DNA from: Lachnospiraceae bacterium
GTDB lineage: Bacteria > Bacillota > Clostridia > Lachnospirales > Lachnospiraceae
Assembly (NCBI GenBank): GCA_017463255.1
Contig: JAFTPP010000032.1
Location: 62,001 to 126,000 of the forward strand
Length of the DNA: 64,000 nt
Direction of reading: 5' to 3'
Shown piece after piece: positions 16,844-26,487 of the stretch. The notes under the pieces were generated by a model. The model had not been told where the DNA came from and made no database searches. It worked only from the letters and a program-made list of their open reading frames with translations. How positions within the stretch are numbered: the stretch's first letter is position 1; each line of letters begins with the position of its first letter. Position numbers and translations under genes: made by a program.

Positions 16844-16926
16844 TTAATACGTTAAAGCGTTCAAAGGTAAAAGTTTTAAAGTTTAATCCGTTAAAGTGAC
16901 GCGAATAAGAAAGGCTGGAAATTGAT

Positions 16927-18462
16927 ATGGTAGTAAAAATTATTTTATTGGTTGTATTTTTCGCAGTTATGATTGCGGTTGGTCTTTACTCAAGAAAGCA
17001 TGCAACAAACGTAAACGACTTTGTTTTGGGTGGTAGAAGTGTAGGTCCTTGGCTTACAGCATTTGCCTATGGTACATCTTATTTTAGTGCTGTAGTATTT
17101 GTAGGTTATGCAGGACAGTTTGGATGGAAATATGGTATGTCAACCACTTGGATTGGTATCGGTAATGCCATTATCGGTTGTTTACTTGCATGGGTTGTTA
17201 TGGGTAGACGTACCAGAATTATGACTCAGAAGTTAAGTGCAGCAACTATGCCTGATTTCTTTGGTAAGAGATATGAAAGTAATGCGCTTCGAATTGTAGC
17301 CAGTGCTATTTCTTTTATTTTCTTAATTCCTTATACAGCTTCTGTATATAATGGTTTATCAAGATTGTTTGGAATGGCATTTGATATTCCATATTCATAC
17401 TGTGTAATTGCTATGGCATTGCTGACAGGCTTGTATGTAATCCTTGGCGGATATATGGCTACAGCAATTAATGACTTTGTTCAGGGTATTATTATGATAT
17501 TCGGTATTATTGCAGTTATTGTAGCAGTTCTTAACGGACAGGGCGGATTTACTGAAGCTGTGAAATCTCTTAGTGAAATGGAAAGTGAGATTTCCGGACA
17601 GCAGGGCGCATTTACTTCCTTACTGGGACCGGATCCTCTCAATCTTTTAGGCGTAGTTATTTTAACATCCCTTGGTACATGGGGACTTCCTCAGATGGTA
17701 CATAAATTCTATGCAATAAAAAATGAGAAGTCTATTAAGACAGGAACCATTGTTTCGCTTGTATTTGCTTTAATTGTTTCAGGCGGATGCTATTTCCTTG
17801 GTGGTTTCGGAAGATTATTTTCAGATGGTGATATTTATAATGCAAACGGAAGCGTAGCTTATGACGCTATTATTCCATCCATGTTATCTACATTGCCGGA
17901 TATATTAATTGGTGTAGTTGTGGTACTTGTTCTTTCCGCAAGTATGTCAACATTATCAAGCTTAGTATTAACCTCAAGCTCCACTTTAACACTTGACTTT
18001 ATTAAGGGTAATATTGTTAAGAAGATGTCAGATAAATCTCAGTTACTTATTATGAGAATTATGATTGTTTTCTTTATTGTGATTTCAGTAGTAATTGCCT
18101 TAGACCCTCCAACCTTTATTGCCCAGCTTATGGGTATTTCATGGGGAGCTTTGGCAGGTGCATTCCTTGCTCCGTTCCTTTACGGTATTTACTGGAAAAA
18201 AGTTACAAAATCTGCTGTTTGGGCAAGCTTTATCTGCGGTGTGGGTATTACAGTATCCAATATGTATCTTAAGTTTATTGAATCACCAATCAATGCAGGT
18301 GCATTTGCAATGATTGCAGGACTTATTGTTGTACCAGTGGTAAGTATCATTACACCAAAGATGAAAAAAGAGTATGTGGATGAAGTGTTTACCTGTTATG
18401 ACAGAAAAGTTGAAACAACAGGAACAAAAGTACTTCCTGAATTTGACAGTGAAAATGAATAG
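16927..18462 (+). CDS. Sodium:solute symporter (SSS family)
   Basis: A 511-residue polytopic carrier with ~13 membrane helices. 'FVLGGRSVGPWLTAFAYGTSYFSAVVFVGYAG' near the N-terminus and 'GTWGLPQMVHKFYAIKNEKSIKTGTIVSL' in the middle match the SSSF signature regions of the PutP/PanF group, which couples sodium to uptake of proline, pantothenate or related solutes. The substrate is not readable from sequence. It is transcribed alone from its own promoter, with a terminator behind it, divergently from cotJABC. Confidence 0.92.
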   Translation: MVVKIILLVVFFAVMIAVGLYSRKHATNVNDFVLGGRSVGPWLTAFAYGTSYFSAVVFVGYAGQFGWKYGMSTTWIGIGNAIIGCLLAWVVMGRRTRIMTQKLSAATMPDFFGKRYESNALRIVASAISFIFLIPYTASVYNGLSRLFGMAFDIPYSYCVIAMALLTGLYVILGGYMATAINDFVQGIIMIFGIIAVIVAVLNGQGGFTEAVKSLSEMESEISGQQGAFTSLLGPDPLNLLGVVILTSLGTWGLPQMVHKFYAIKNEKSIKTGTIVSLVFALIVSGGCYFLGGFGRLFSDGDIYNANGSVAYDAIIPSMLSTLPDILIGVVVVLVLSASMSTLSSLVLTSSSTLTLDFIKGNIVKKMSDKSQLLIMRIMIVFFIVISVVIALDPPTFIAQLMGISWGALAGAFLAPFLYGIYWKKVTKSAVWASFICGVGITVSNMYLKFIESPINAGAFAMIAGLIVVPVVSIITPKMKKEYVDEVFTCYDRKVETTGTKVLPEFDSENE

Positions 18463-18479
18463 TTTTTATGAAAGGTCAA

Positions 18480-18513
18480 ATCCCGTAAATCAGAATAGGT
18501 TTACGGGATTTTT
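18480..18513 (+). terminator. Rho-independent terminator of the symporter gene
   Basis: ATCCCGTAAA (18480-18489) pairs with TTTACGGGAT (18500-18509), followed by T's to 18513. Confidence 0.9.
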
Positions 18514-18529
18514 GTATCATTTAATATAC

Positions 18530-18558
18530 TTGATTTTAAACACTATTTGTGTCAAAAT
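18530..18558 (+). promoter_or_regulatory. Candidate sigma-A promoter of the [FeFe]-hydrogenase gene
   Basis: TTGATT (18530-18535), 17-base spacer, CAAAAT (18553-18558). Confidence 0.4.
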
Positions 18559-18594
18559 AGATAAGACTTTAATTGACTATGGAAAGGAATCGTC

Positions 18595-20082
18595 ATGAGA
18601 GGAATAGATACTGAAGTACGTAAAGTCAGAAGACGTATATTTAAAGAAGTTGCAAGCCTTGCATATTATTCTCAGAATCTGATAGATGATATGGAAGCGC
18701 TTCCGTATAAATTAGTAAATTCCGATGAGTCGGAATATTGGGAAAGTATTTACCGTGAAAGAGCCGTAGTACGAGAACGTGCCAGACTTGCCATGGGTAT
18801 GTCACTTCGTCCTGAAAATGCACCTGTGCATATGACTCAGGGTGTGGAAGAGAGTAATATTGCAGAAAAGTATTATGAACCGCCACTTATGCAGGTAATT
18901 CCTTCAGCATGTAATGCCTGTCCTGAGAATCAATATGAAGTAACCAATAAATGTATGGGATGTCTTGCACATCCTTGCCATGAGGTATGTCCAAGAGGTG
19001 CAATTTCTTTTAAGAACGGTAAGAGTGTTATCGATCAGGATAAATGTATTAAATGTGGTAAATGTAAGACTGTATGTCCTTATGATGCCATTTCCCATCA
19101 GGTAAGACCTTGTGCGGGAGCCTGCGGTGTGGGAGCCATTGAAAGCGGTACCCATGGAAGAGCGCAGATTAATAATGATAAATGTGTATCCTGTGGTATG
19201 TGTATGGTGTCTTGTCCGTTTGGTGCCATTGCTGATAAATCCCAGATTTTCCAGTTGATTCGTGCCATGCAGTCAGGAAAAAAAGTAGTTGCCCAGGTAG
19301 CCCCGGCATTTGTTGGTCAGTTTGGTCCTAAGGTGACCCCTGATATTTTTAAAACAGCTTTAAAACAGTTAGGTTTTCATGATGTATATGAAACTGCCAT
19401 CGGTGCAGATATGGGAGCCCTTGCTGAAGCAAAGCACTATGTTGAAAAAGTAGCCACCGGTGAACAGGAATTCTTGTTAACTTCCTGCTGTCCGTCGTGG
19501 AGTATGCTTGCCAAGAAGTTTTTCCCGGAAACTATTGACAGTATCAGTAATGAGCTGACACCGATGGTTGCAACTGCAAGAAAGATTAAAGAAGATTATC
19601 CGGAAGCGTCAGTTGTATTTATCGGACCATGTGCAGCTAAAAAATTAGAGGCTATGAGAAGAAGCGTACGAAGTGATGTTGACTTTGTTATTACTTTTGA
19701 AGAACTTGTAGGAATGTTTGAAGCAAAAGGTCTTTTGGTGGAAGAAATTGAAGCCATTGAAACCATGGAAGATGCCACAGGTGCAGGACGTGGATACGGT
19801 GTTGCAGGTGGTGTTGCAAGTGCCATTGAAGAATGCATTCAGACTTATTATCCGGACGTAGAAGTAAATATTGAGCATGCTGAGAGCCTTGCAGAATGTA
19901 AGAAGGTTCTTATGCTTGCAAAAGCCGGTAAGAAAAAGGGCTGTTTGATTGAAGGTATGGCATGTCCGGGGGGCTGTGTAGCAGGAGCAGGAACCAATAT
20001 TCCTATTGTGCAGGCTACCAAAGAAGTAAATACCTTTAAGGCAAATTCAAAAGTTAAATTGCCGGTACCACAAGAAGAGTAA
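18595..20082 (+). CDS. Monomeric [FeFe]-hydrogenase with ferredoxin domains (group B-like)
   Basis: This 495-residue enzyme interconverts protons and H2. An N-terminal helical region (~1-100) is followed by a Cys-rich iron-sulfur region: '[28 protein letters not shown]', then two ferredoxin motifs '[12 protein letters not shown]' and '[12 protein letters not shown]'. The H-cluster domain has L1 'TSCCPSW' (C298, C299), L2 'FIGPCAAKK' (C346) and L3 '[12 protein letters not shown]' (C457, C461). The P2 motif (GPCAAK rather than MPCxxK) and the N-terminal architecture point to group B rather than classical group A. The hydEFG maturases are not in the window. Translation starts after GGAAAGG and gltX follows 25 bases later. 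Confidence 0.93.
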   Translation: MRGIDTEVRKVRRRIFKEVASLAYYSQNLIDDMEALPYKLVNSDESEYWESIYRERAVVRERARLAMGMSLRPENAPVHMTQGVEESNIAEKYYEPPLMQVIPSACNACPENQYEVTNKCMGCLAHPCHEVCPRGAISFKNGKSVIDQDKCIKCGKCKTVCPYDAISHQVRPCAGACGVGAIESGTHGRAQINNDKCVSCGMCMVSCPFGAIADKSQIFQLIRAMQSGKKVVAQVAPAFVGQFGPKVTPDIFKTALKQLGFHDVYETAIGADMGALAEAKHYVEKVATGEQEFLLTSCCPSWSMLAKKFFPETIDSISNELTPMVATARKIKEDYPEASVVFIGPCAAKKLEAMRRSVRSDVDFVITFEELVGMFEAKGLLVEEIEAIETMEDATGAGRGYGVAGGVASAIEECIQTYYPDVEVNIEHAESLAECKKVLMLAKAGKKKGCLIEGMACPGGCVAGAGTNIPIVQATKEVNTFKANSKVKLPVPQEE

Positions 20083-20107
20083 TCATATAAAAGGAGTACT
20101 ATATATT

Positions 20108-21565
20108 ATGAGTAAAATCAGAACAAGATTTGCACCAAGCCCAACAGGCAGAATGCATGTGGGTAATTTAAGAAGTGCATTATATGAATATTTAATTGCC
20201 AAACATGATGGCGGAGAGTTTATGCTTCGTATTGAAGATACAGACCAGGAGCGTTTTGTAGAAGGCGCGGTTGATATTATTTACCGTACCATGGAAAAAA
20301 CAGGTTTAATTCATGACGAAGGTCCCGATAAAGATGGTGGATTCGGTCCCTATGTTCAGAGTGAACGTATGAAGACGGGAATCTATATGGAATATGCAAA
20401 ACAGCTAGTAGAAAAGGGCGAAGCATATTATTGTTTCTGCGATAAAGAACGCCTTTCTTCTTTGAAATCAGAAGTCGTTGAAGGAAAAGAGATTACAGTT
20501 TATGATAAGCATTGTTTGGGCTTGTCAAAAGAAGAAATTGAAGCTAATCTTGCAGCAGGTAAGCCTTTTGTTATCCGCCAGAATATTCCTAATGAAGGAA
20601 CTACCACTTTCCATGACGAATTATATGGAGATATTACAGTAGATAACGCAGAACTTGATGATATGATTTTGATTAAGTCTGACGGATATCCTACTTATAA
20701 CTTTGCTAACGTAGTGGATGATCATACCATGAATATTACCCATGTTGTCAGAGGTAATGAATATCTGTCATCTTCACCAAAATATCAGCGTCTCTACGAT
20801 GCATTCGGTTGGGAATCACCGGTATATATCCATCTTCCTTTGATTACTGACGAGAACCATAAAAAATTATCAAAAAGAAGCGGACATTCTTCTTTTGAAG
20901 ATTTAATTGAGCAGGGATTTATCACAGAGGCAATTGTTAACTATATTGCATTGCTTGGCTGGAGTCCGGAAGATAACCGTGAAATCTTTACCTTAGATGA
21001 GCTTGTGAAAGATTTTGATTATCATAGAATCAGTAAATCACCGGCTGTATTTGATTATACAAAGCTTAAATGGATGAATGGCGAATATATTAAGGCAATG
21101 GATTTTGATGCTTTTTATGAGATGGCAGAGCCTGTTTTAAAAGAGGTTCTTAAGAAAGATTTTGATTTGAAAAAAATTGCCGAAATGGTAAAAACACGTA
21201 TCGAAGTGTTCCCAGACATCAAAGACCATGTTGATTTCTTTGAAGAATTACCGGAATATGATGTTGCTATGTATACCCATAAGAAGATGAAGACAGATGC
21301 AGTCACTTCTTTGGAAGTATTAGAAGAATTATATCCGATTTTTGAAGCTTTAGATGACTATAGCAATGATTCTTTATACAAAACATTACTTGAATACGTT
21401 GAAAAGAAAGGCTGCAAAAACGGTTATGCAATGTGGCCTGTAAGAACTGCAGTTTCCGGCAAACAGATGACTCCTGCCGGAGCAACAGAGATTATGGAGA
21501 TTCTTGGAAAAGAGGAATCTTTAAAACGAATTAAAGTAGGTATTAATAAGCTGAAAAATGCGTAA
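20108..21565 (+). CDS. gltX: Glutamyl-tRNA synthetase
   Basis: It charges tRNA-Glu (and tRNA-Gln in organisms using the indirect path). The class I signatures are '[22 protein letters not shown]' (HIGH-type) and 'KKLSKRSG' (KMSKS). At 485 residues it has the usual catalytic core and anticodon-binding C-terminal domain. It is preceded by AAAGGAG and overlaps the following helicase gene by 8 bases, so the two are coupled. Confidence 0.98.
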   Translation: MSKIRTRFAPSPTGRMHVGNLRSALYEYLIAKHDGGEFMLRIEDTDQERFVEGAVDIIYRTMEKTGLIHDEGPDKDGGFGPYVQSERMKTGIYMEYAKQLVEKGEAYYCFCDKERLSSLKSEVVEGKEITVYDKHCLGLSKEEIEANLAAGKPFVIRQNIPNEGTTTFHDELYGDITVDNAELDDMILIKSDGYPTYNFANVVDDHTMNITHVVRGNEYLSSSPKYQRLYDAFGWESPVYIHLPLITDENHKKLSKRSGHSSFEDLIEQGFITEAIVNYIALLGWSPEDNREIFTLDELVKDFDYHRISKSPAVFDYTKLKWMNGEYIKAMDFDAFYEMAEPVLKEVLKKDFDLKKIAEMVKTRIEVFPDIKDHVDFFEELPEYDVAMYTHKKMKTDAVTSLEVLEELYPIFEALDDYSNDSLYKTLLEYVEKKGCKNGYAMWPVRTAVSGKQMTPAGATEIMEILGKEESLKRIKVGINKLKNA

Positions 21566-23357
21566 TGTGCAGCTTAATTTAGAACAATTAAAAGCAGTAA
21601 AGCATGGAGAAGGGCCCTGCATGGTACTTGCAGGACCCGGCTCCGGTAAAACAGCAGTTATTACAAAACGTATTCAATTCTTAATTAGGGAAAAACACAT
21701 TTCTCCCCAAAGTATTCTTGTGATTACGTTTACAAAAGCAGCAGCTCTTGAAATGGAAAAGCGCTTTGTAAATCTTATGAATGATTCTTATTATCCCGTT
21801 ACTTTTTCTACGTTTCATTCTTTCTTTTATTCAATCTTACAATTATGTGCATCCGACATTACATTATCTGTATTAGAAGACAAAGAAAAATCAGAAATTT
21901 TGTCTGAAATTCTATTATCTATTGGAATCCCCTGTGATGAACATACTACATGTATTCAGTTCTATTTAAAGCATGTTTTTTCCAAAAAAATGAATTATCC
22001 GTCCATATCCCAACCCTTATCAGAAGAACAGTTCATGATAGTTGACAAAAGGTATCAAAATAAGAAGAAAGCCTTGGGAAAGGTTGATTTTGATGATATG
22101 GAAGTACTATGTGAAAAGCTTTTAAATGATAATCCTAAGTTTTTAGAAGAACTTAGAAATCAGTATCAATATATTCTGGTAGATGAGTTTCAGGATGTGA
22201 ATGAAAGACAGTTTCAGATACTTCATTTACTTTGTCATAAGCACAGAAATCTTTTTGTGGTGGGAGATGATGACCAGGCTATTTATGGTTTTCGGGGAAG
22301 TAAGCCCAATATTATGTTGGACTTTCCGGTAAGCTATCCGGATTATAAGCAAATTGTATTAAGTAAGAATTACCGCTCCTGTAAAGCAATTGTAAATGCT
22401 TCTAAAACTCTTATTAATAACAACAAACACCGTTTTCATAAAAATATACAGGCAGTGAAAGAAGATGGAAAGGGAGTAGAGATTTGCCTCTTAGAAGAGC
22501 GTCAGGAAATAATAAATTGTATCAAAGAAAGGGTGAAGAACTTAGAAACAGCAATTATATGCAGAACCAATCAGGAATTAGTGCAAATTCAGGGGATGCT
22601 TCAAAAGGAAGGAATTCACTCTAAAATTTATAAGCAAAAGAGTAAAGATGTTTTTGACATGATTATAAAAGATTTGGAAAGCTATTTTTTTATGACCGAT
22701 TATCATAAGAAAACAGGGAAATATCCAAGAGAACAATTTGTAAGAATCATGAACAAACCCAAACGTTACCTAGGAAGACACAGTATTTTTGAAAAAGAGT
22801 TTGTGTTTGATGAATTAAGAAGCTATTATGCTTCAAAACCTTATATGAAAAAAATAATCAATGATTTGGAAGAATTACTTTTTAAAATTGAAACCTTGGA
22901 TTTTTATTCCGCTCTTTGGTTTATCAGAAAAAAGGGCGGCTATGAAAATTATTTAATTGAATACTGTAAAGAGAAAAAGGTTGACATAACACAGTGCATC
23001 GGGTTTTTAGAGCTATTACAAAAAAAGGCAAAGGACATAAAAAAGCCGGAACTATTATTTGCTGAGACAAGAAAGTGGCAAATGTGCCATAAGAATTATG
23101 AAAACCCCGTGCACCTGTTAACCTATCATGCCTCAAAAGGATTAGAATTTGACCGGGTAATATTAATCAACCTGATAGAAGGTTTGGTGCCCCATAAGAA
23201 AAATAAAGACACTGAGGAGGAAAGAAGAATGTTCTATGTGGCCATGACAAGGGCTAAGAATCATCTTGTTCTGATTGCGTGGAAAAAGGATGGGGACCGG
23301 GAATGTGTTATATCCAGGTTTTTGTTAGAAATATTAAATAAAAAAGAGCCGTTATAA
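21558..23357 (+). CDS. UvrD/PcrA-like superfamily 1 DNA helicase (short form)
   Basis: The 599-residue helicase has motif I 'AGPGSGKT', Ia '[17 protein letters not shown]', II '[15 protein letters not shown]', III '[17 protein letters not shown]', IV 'NYRSCKAIV', V '[19 protein letters not shown]' and VI '[19 protein letters not shown]'. It is shorter than PcrA/UvrD (~720-750 aa), so it is probably not the housekeeping UvrD. It overlaps gltX by 8 bases. Its precise repair or replication role is unknown. Confidence 0.93.
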   Translation: MRNVQLNLEQLKAVKHGEGPCMVLAGPGSGKTAVITKRIQFLIREKHISPQSILVITFTKAAALEMEKRFVNLMNDSYYPVTFSTFHSFFYSILQLCASDITLSVLEDKEKSEILSEILLSIGIPCDEHTTCIQFYLKHVFSKKMNYPSISQPLSEEQFMIVDKRYQNKKKALGKVDFDDMEVLCEKLLNDNPKFLEELRNQYQYILVDEFQDVNERQFQILHLLCHKHRNLFVVGDDDQAIYGFRGSKPNIMLDFPVSYPDYKQIVLSKNYRSCKAIVNASKTLINNNKHRFHKNIQAVKEDGKGVEICLLEERQEIINCIKERVKNLETAIICRTNQELVQIQGMLQKEGIHSKIYKQKSKDVFDMIIKDLESYFFMTDYHKKTGKYPREQFVRIMNKPKRYLGRHSIFEKEFVFDELRSYYASKPYMKKIINDLEELLFKIETLDFYSALWFIRKKGGYENYLIEYCKEKKVDITQCIGFLELLQKKAKDIKKPELLFAETRKWQMCHKNYENPVHLLTYHASKGLEFDRVILINLIEGLVPHKKNKDTEEERRMFYVAMTRAKNHLVLIAWKKDGDRECVISRFLLEILNKKEPL

Positions 23358-23365
23358 AACGACTC
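23339..23365 (-). terminator. Terminator of the DUF1292 gene, inside the end of the helicase gene
   Basis: On the minus strand, GAGTCGTT and AACGGCTC (one mismatch) form a stem over 23346-23365, followed by a T-run in the direction of 23339. It lies in the last codons of the convergent helicase gene. Confidence 0.6.
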
Positions 23366-23669
23366 AATCTTCAAAATCTACATTATCTAAGAACTCATCA
23401 TAAGCATCTTCTACAAGTTCAAATTCTTCATCACTTTCAATGTAGCCAAGTTCAGGTTCTTCATTAGGGTCATCCGGGTTTTCTGAATAACGGTAAAACC
23501 ATACTTCGCCTTCTTCAGCAAGGGGATTTGGTTCCGGTAAAAGAACAATGTAATCCTGCTCATTTACTTCCAAAATGGTAACAATCTGGCATTTTACAGT
23601 ACCACATTCAAGCTCTAATTCAACTATCATATCTTCTTCAGGAATATTATTTTGATTCATATCAGACAT
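23364..23669 (-). CDS. DUF1292-family protein
   Basis: A 101-residue acidic protein with 'IVELELECGTVKCQIVTILEVNEQDYIVLLPEPNPLAEEGEVWFYRYSE', the pattern of DUF1292 (YrzB-like small proteins common in Firmicutes, function unknown). The C-terminus is strongly acidic ('ESDEEFELVEDAYDEFLDNVDFED'). I chose ATG 23669 with AAAGGAG nine bases upstream; a longer reading from GTG 23687 would put the ribosome binding site inside the gene. Confidence 0.88.
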   Translation of the reverse strand: MSDMNQNNIPEEDMIVELELECGTVKCQIVTILEVNEQDYIVLLPEPNPLAEEGEVWFYRYSENPDDPNEEPELGYIESDEEFELVEDAYDEFLDNVDFED

Positions 23670-23701
23670 GTAAATGTCTCCTTTCACATTTGATTATTTG
23701 T

Positions 23702-23730
23702 ATCTTAACGTTTTTTACTTTCTTTTGCAA
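23702..23730 (-). promoter_or_regulatory. Candidate sigma-A promoter of the DUF1292 gene
   Basis: On the minus strand: TTGCAA (23730-23725), 17-base spacer, TAAGAT (23707-23702). It lies in the ~100-bp divergent region shared with the GH13-like gene. Confidence 0.55.
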
Positions 23731-23766
23731 TATTTTATGGTAAAATTAACATATGGGAGATATGGT

Positions 23767-25500
23767 ATGAATTATTTAAATGGCGTAACAAAAACAAAAT
23801 CAGGAATACATATCAGATGTGATTTAAGATTCAGGGACGAAGGCGGAGTAATTCTTTTTTCAGATGGGAAGGAAACAAGGGTTCCTGTATCAAAAGATAT
23901 GGCTATAGGGAATCACTATGACATTGATGTAAAAGTGCGGAACGTGTCCAAATACGATTCCTATCTTTTGTATGAAGATAAGCATGTCTTTATAGACCCT
24001 TATTCCAAAAAAGTAACGGGGTTAGAAGAGTATGGTGTGAAGCATTCAAAGGTATATTCTGCTTTGCCTGATAAAAACAGTGGTCTGTCAGGCACAAACA
24101 CGGCTTTACCCAAGAAGGCCCTGTCTTTTTCTAACAGTGTTTTTTACGGACTTCATGTCAGAGGATTTACAAAGCTCTCCGGTATGAAAGAAAGCGGTAC
24201 TTTTTTGGGACTTAGTAAAAAAATACCATATTTGAAAGACTTAGGGATTACGACGATTGTATTAATGCCTGCATATGAGTTTGAGGAAACGGAGAATAAC
24301 CGGATTAATTATTGGGGCTATAAAGAAGGTTTTTATTTTTGCCCTAAGAATTCTTATGCATACGGTGCTGATGCTGCATTAGAATTTCGTCAGATGGTTC
24401 ATGCATTTCATGAAAATCAGATGGAAGTCATCATGCAAATGTATTTTCCGGATAAGATAATGCCACAATTTATCATGGATGTATTGTGTTACTGGGCTAC
24501 AGAATATAATGTGGACGGTTTTCATCTTCTGGGAAACAGAATTCCCATAGCAATGCTTGCTGCAGAATCAAGACTTGCTGACACCAAGCTATTGTTTTGC
24601 GGATTCCCTATGGATGAAATCCAAAGATATGTGAATAAGAATTACCGGAATAACCTGGCAGTGATGAATGATGGTTATATGAGTCTTGTAAAGCGCTATG
24701 TTAAGGGAGACTACAATACGGCAGAGGAAATGGTTCATAATATTAAGTATTATGATGAAAGACTGTCCAGGGTATGCTATCTGACCAAACATGATTCTAT
24801 GACCTTGTTTGATAGTGTTATGTATGATAAAAAACATAATGAAAACAATGGTGAAGAGAACAGAGATGGTACGGATTATAATGACACTTGGAATTGCGGT
24901 GTCGAAGGTATTACTAAGAAAAGAGACATTAATGCTCTTAGGGAGAAGCAAAGAAAAAATATGATGACTCTGCTGATGCTTACTTCCTCAACCCCTATGT
25001 TATTTGCCGGGGATGAGTGTCTTCATACCCAGAACGGCAATAATAATCCATATTGTCAGGATAATAAAATTACATGGATGAACTGGGAATGGTCAAAAGC
25101 GCAAAAAGAGTGGTTTAACTTTATAAAAGAATTAATTGCATTTCGGAAAGAACACGGTGTGTTTTGCGGATACAGGCCATTTTTGATGGTGGACAGGTTA
25201 GGAAGCGGTATTCCTGATTTGTCTGTTCATTCTGATGAAGCATGGAAATCGAAGCTTGGACATGCAGACCATTCTTTCGGGCTTATGTATGGTGGCGCTT
25301 TGAATCAGGATAAATCTGATATTTATGTTGCATATAATATGGATTGGGAACGAAAAAAGCTTGCATTACCTTCGCAAAAAGGGAAGGAATGGCATATTTA
25401 TTATGATACTTCAGGGGTTAAGCATGATGCAGAAGCTGTAAAAGATTTTGTGTTTTTAGAACCCAGAAGTATACAGATTCTTATGAGTAAAGAGGTATAG
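23767..25500 (+). CDS. GlgX/isoamylase-like GH13 protein lacking catalytic residues (predicted pseudoenzyme)
   Basis: From ATG 23767 (GGGAGA ahead) the protein has 577 residues. The fold is clearly GH13 debranching-type. An N-terminal beta domain is present. Region IV 'YLTKHDSMTLFD' (H342, D343) is followed by 'KHNENNGEENRDGT' and 'WNCGVEG', and later 'TPMLFAGDECLHTQNGNNNPYCQDNKITWMNW', all close to GlgX. The other catalytic regions are lost. In region I D, N and H become Q224, P228 and D229. In region II the nucleophile aspartate is L255 ('DGFHLLG' for 'GFRFD'). In region III the acid/base glutamate is C278. I infer a non-hydrolytic glucan-binding or regulatory role. A long reading from 23674 has no ribosome binding site. 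Confidence 0.85.
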   Translation: MNYLNGVTKTKSGIHIRCDLRFRDEGGVILFSDGKETRVPVSKDMAIGNHYDIDVKVRNVSKYDSYLLYEDKHVFIDPYSKKVTGLEEYGVKHSKVYSALPDKNSGLSGTNTALPKKALSFSNSVFYGLHVRGFTKLSGMKESGTFLGLSKKIPYLKDLGITTIVLMPAYEFEETENNRINYWGYKEGFYFCPKNSYAYGADAALEFRQMVHAFHENQMEVIMQMYFPDKIMPQFIMDVLCYWATEYNVDGFHLLGNRIPIAMLAAESRLADTKLLFCGFPMDEIQRYVNKNYRNNLAVMNDGYMSLVKRYVKGDYNTAEEMVHNIKYYDERLSRVCYLTKHDSMTLFDSVMYDKKHNENNGEENRDGTDYNDTWNCGVEGITKKRDINALREKQRKNMMTLLMLTSSTPMLFAGDECLHTQNGNNNPYCQDNKITWMNWEWSKAQKEWFNFIKELIAFRKEHGVFCGYRPFLMVDRLGSGIPDLSVHSDEAWKSKLGHADHSFGLMYGGALNQDKSDIYVAYNMDWERKKLALPSQKGKEWHIYYDTSGVKHDAEAVKDFVFLEPRSIQILMSKEV

Positions 25501-25505
25501 TGTAA

Positions 25506-26042
25506 ATGTCATTTAAACAGTTGGTGAATCACTTTAAGACAATTACATATCACAAGTATCTGGTTATGAAGGGATGCTTTAAACTTGGATTATATTATCA
25601 GGGGATTATGCATGATTTATCCAAGTATTCCCCTACGGAATTTTTTGTGGGAGCTAAGTTCTATCAGGGTACGAGAAGTCCCAATAATGCAGAACGCGAA
25701 AAATACGGGCATTCTAAGGCATGGATGCATCACAAAGGAAGAAATAAGCATCATTACGAATATTGGGTTGATTATCATGCACCGGATGGGAAAATGCTTC
25801 CTGTGGAAATGCCGGCAAAATATGTGGCAGAGATGTTTGTTGATAGGGTGGCTGCGAGCAAAGTTTATAACAAAGAGCGTTATAAAGACTCTGATTCCAT
25901 TGACTATTATCTCAAAGGAAACACAGCGCAGTTTCTTCATGAAAATACGGCAAAGCTTTTAGAAAAGCTTCTTAGGATGTTGGCTGAACAAGGAGAGGAT
26001 AAGACTTATTCTTACATAAGAAAATATGTGTTAAAGAAATAA
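25506..26042 (+). CDS. DUF5662-family protein
   Basis: A 178-residue protein rich in His and Tyr with 'HKYLVMKGCFKLGLYYQGIMHDLSKYSPTEFF', 'WMHHKGRNKHHYEYW' and 'MPAKYVAEMFVDRVAASKVY'. I recognise the DUF5662 pattern; some database entries label it catalase, without clear basis. The spacing of H-D-x-S-K and the HHxxxNxHHxxYW cluster suggests a metal site (inference). It starts 5 bases after the GH13-like stop and is likely co-transcribed. Confidence 0.75.
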   Translation: MSFKQLVNHFKTITYHKYLVMKGCFKLGLYYQGIMHDLSKYSPTEFFVGAKFYQGTRSPNNAEREKYGHSKAWMHHKGRNKHHYEYWVDYHAPDGKMLPVEMPAKYVAEMFVDRVAASKVYNKERYKDSDSIDYYLKGNTAQFLHENTAKLLEKLLRMLAEQGEDKTYSYIRKYVLKK

Positions 26043-26098
26043 GAACTATTTTCTTTTGTGGGCATATTATGTTGGTATAACTCATAAAGGAGCTGTTT

Positions 26099-26368
26099 AT
26101 GAACAACTGTTGCCTGCTTATTCTTATTTTATTATTCTGTTCAAACGGAAACGGACATTGTGTGAGCCATGATTGTGATTATCACTGTAATGTTAATCAT
26201 GATTGTGACAGATGTCGGGAGAGAGACTGGGACGATAAGTGTGACAGAGATTGGGACAGAGAACGTTGCAGAGAACGTGACCGTGACAGAGATTCAAGAA
26301 TGGTATATCCAAGTTATTCCGGCGGAAGTACATGCGGATGCGAAGATAGTGAAAATAAGAGTTCATAA
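26099..26368 (+). CDS. Small Cys-rich protein with Arg/Asp mixed-charge repeats
   Basis: The 89-residue protein begins 'MNNCCLLILILLFCSNGNG', a hydrophobic Cys-containing leader. An His/Cys segment follows ('HCVSHDCDYHCNVNHDCDRC'), then a run built from RD, ER and WD steps ('RERDWDDKCDRDWDRERC'), and a Gly/Ser/Cys tail. The leader resembles small Cys-rich hydrophobic proteins common in spore-forming Lachnospiraceae, so a spore-coat or envelope role is possible but unproven. AAGGAG lies ahead of ATG 26099, and a hairpin follows the stop. The shifted-frame ORF across it is a shadow. Confidence 0.7.
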   Translation: MNNCCLLILILLFCSNGNGHCVSHDCDYHCNVNHDCDRCRERDWDDKCDRDWDRERCRERDRDRDSRMVYPSYSGGSTCGCEDSENKSS

Positions 26369-26389
26369 TGCACATAATAATGAAAAAAC

Positions 26390-26425
26390 GGGGAGTGAAG
26401 AGTTTTCTTTGCTCCCCATGTTTCT
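26390..26425 (+). terminator. Hairpin terminator after the Cys-rich protein
   Basis: A 12-bp stem (26390-26401 with 26406-26417, including two G-T pairs) starting GGGGAG and ending CTCCCC, then a weak T-tract. Confidence 0.65.
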
Positions 26426-26453
26426 TGACTTAAGAGTGTACAGATGATACAAT
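26425..26453 (+). promoter_or_regulatory. Sigma-A promoter of trpS
   Basis: TTGACT (26425-26430), 17-base spacer, TACAAT (26448-26453), 35 bases before the ATG. There is no room for a T-box leader. Confidence 0.7.
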
Positions 26454-26487
26454 TTTAAAGATTTATACCTATGGAGGATATGAAAAA

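Noticed and set aside
26169..26447. Shifted-frame ORF across the Cys/Arg/Asp-rich gene
   Set aside because: Low-complexity repeats keep several frames open; no ribosome binding site, and it runs through the terminator hairpin.
26426..26487. T-box leader before trpS
   Set aside because: A sigma-A promoter occupies this stretch, leaving ~30 bases of leader, far too short for a T-box.
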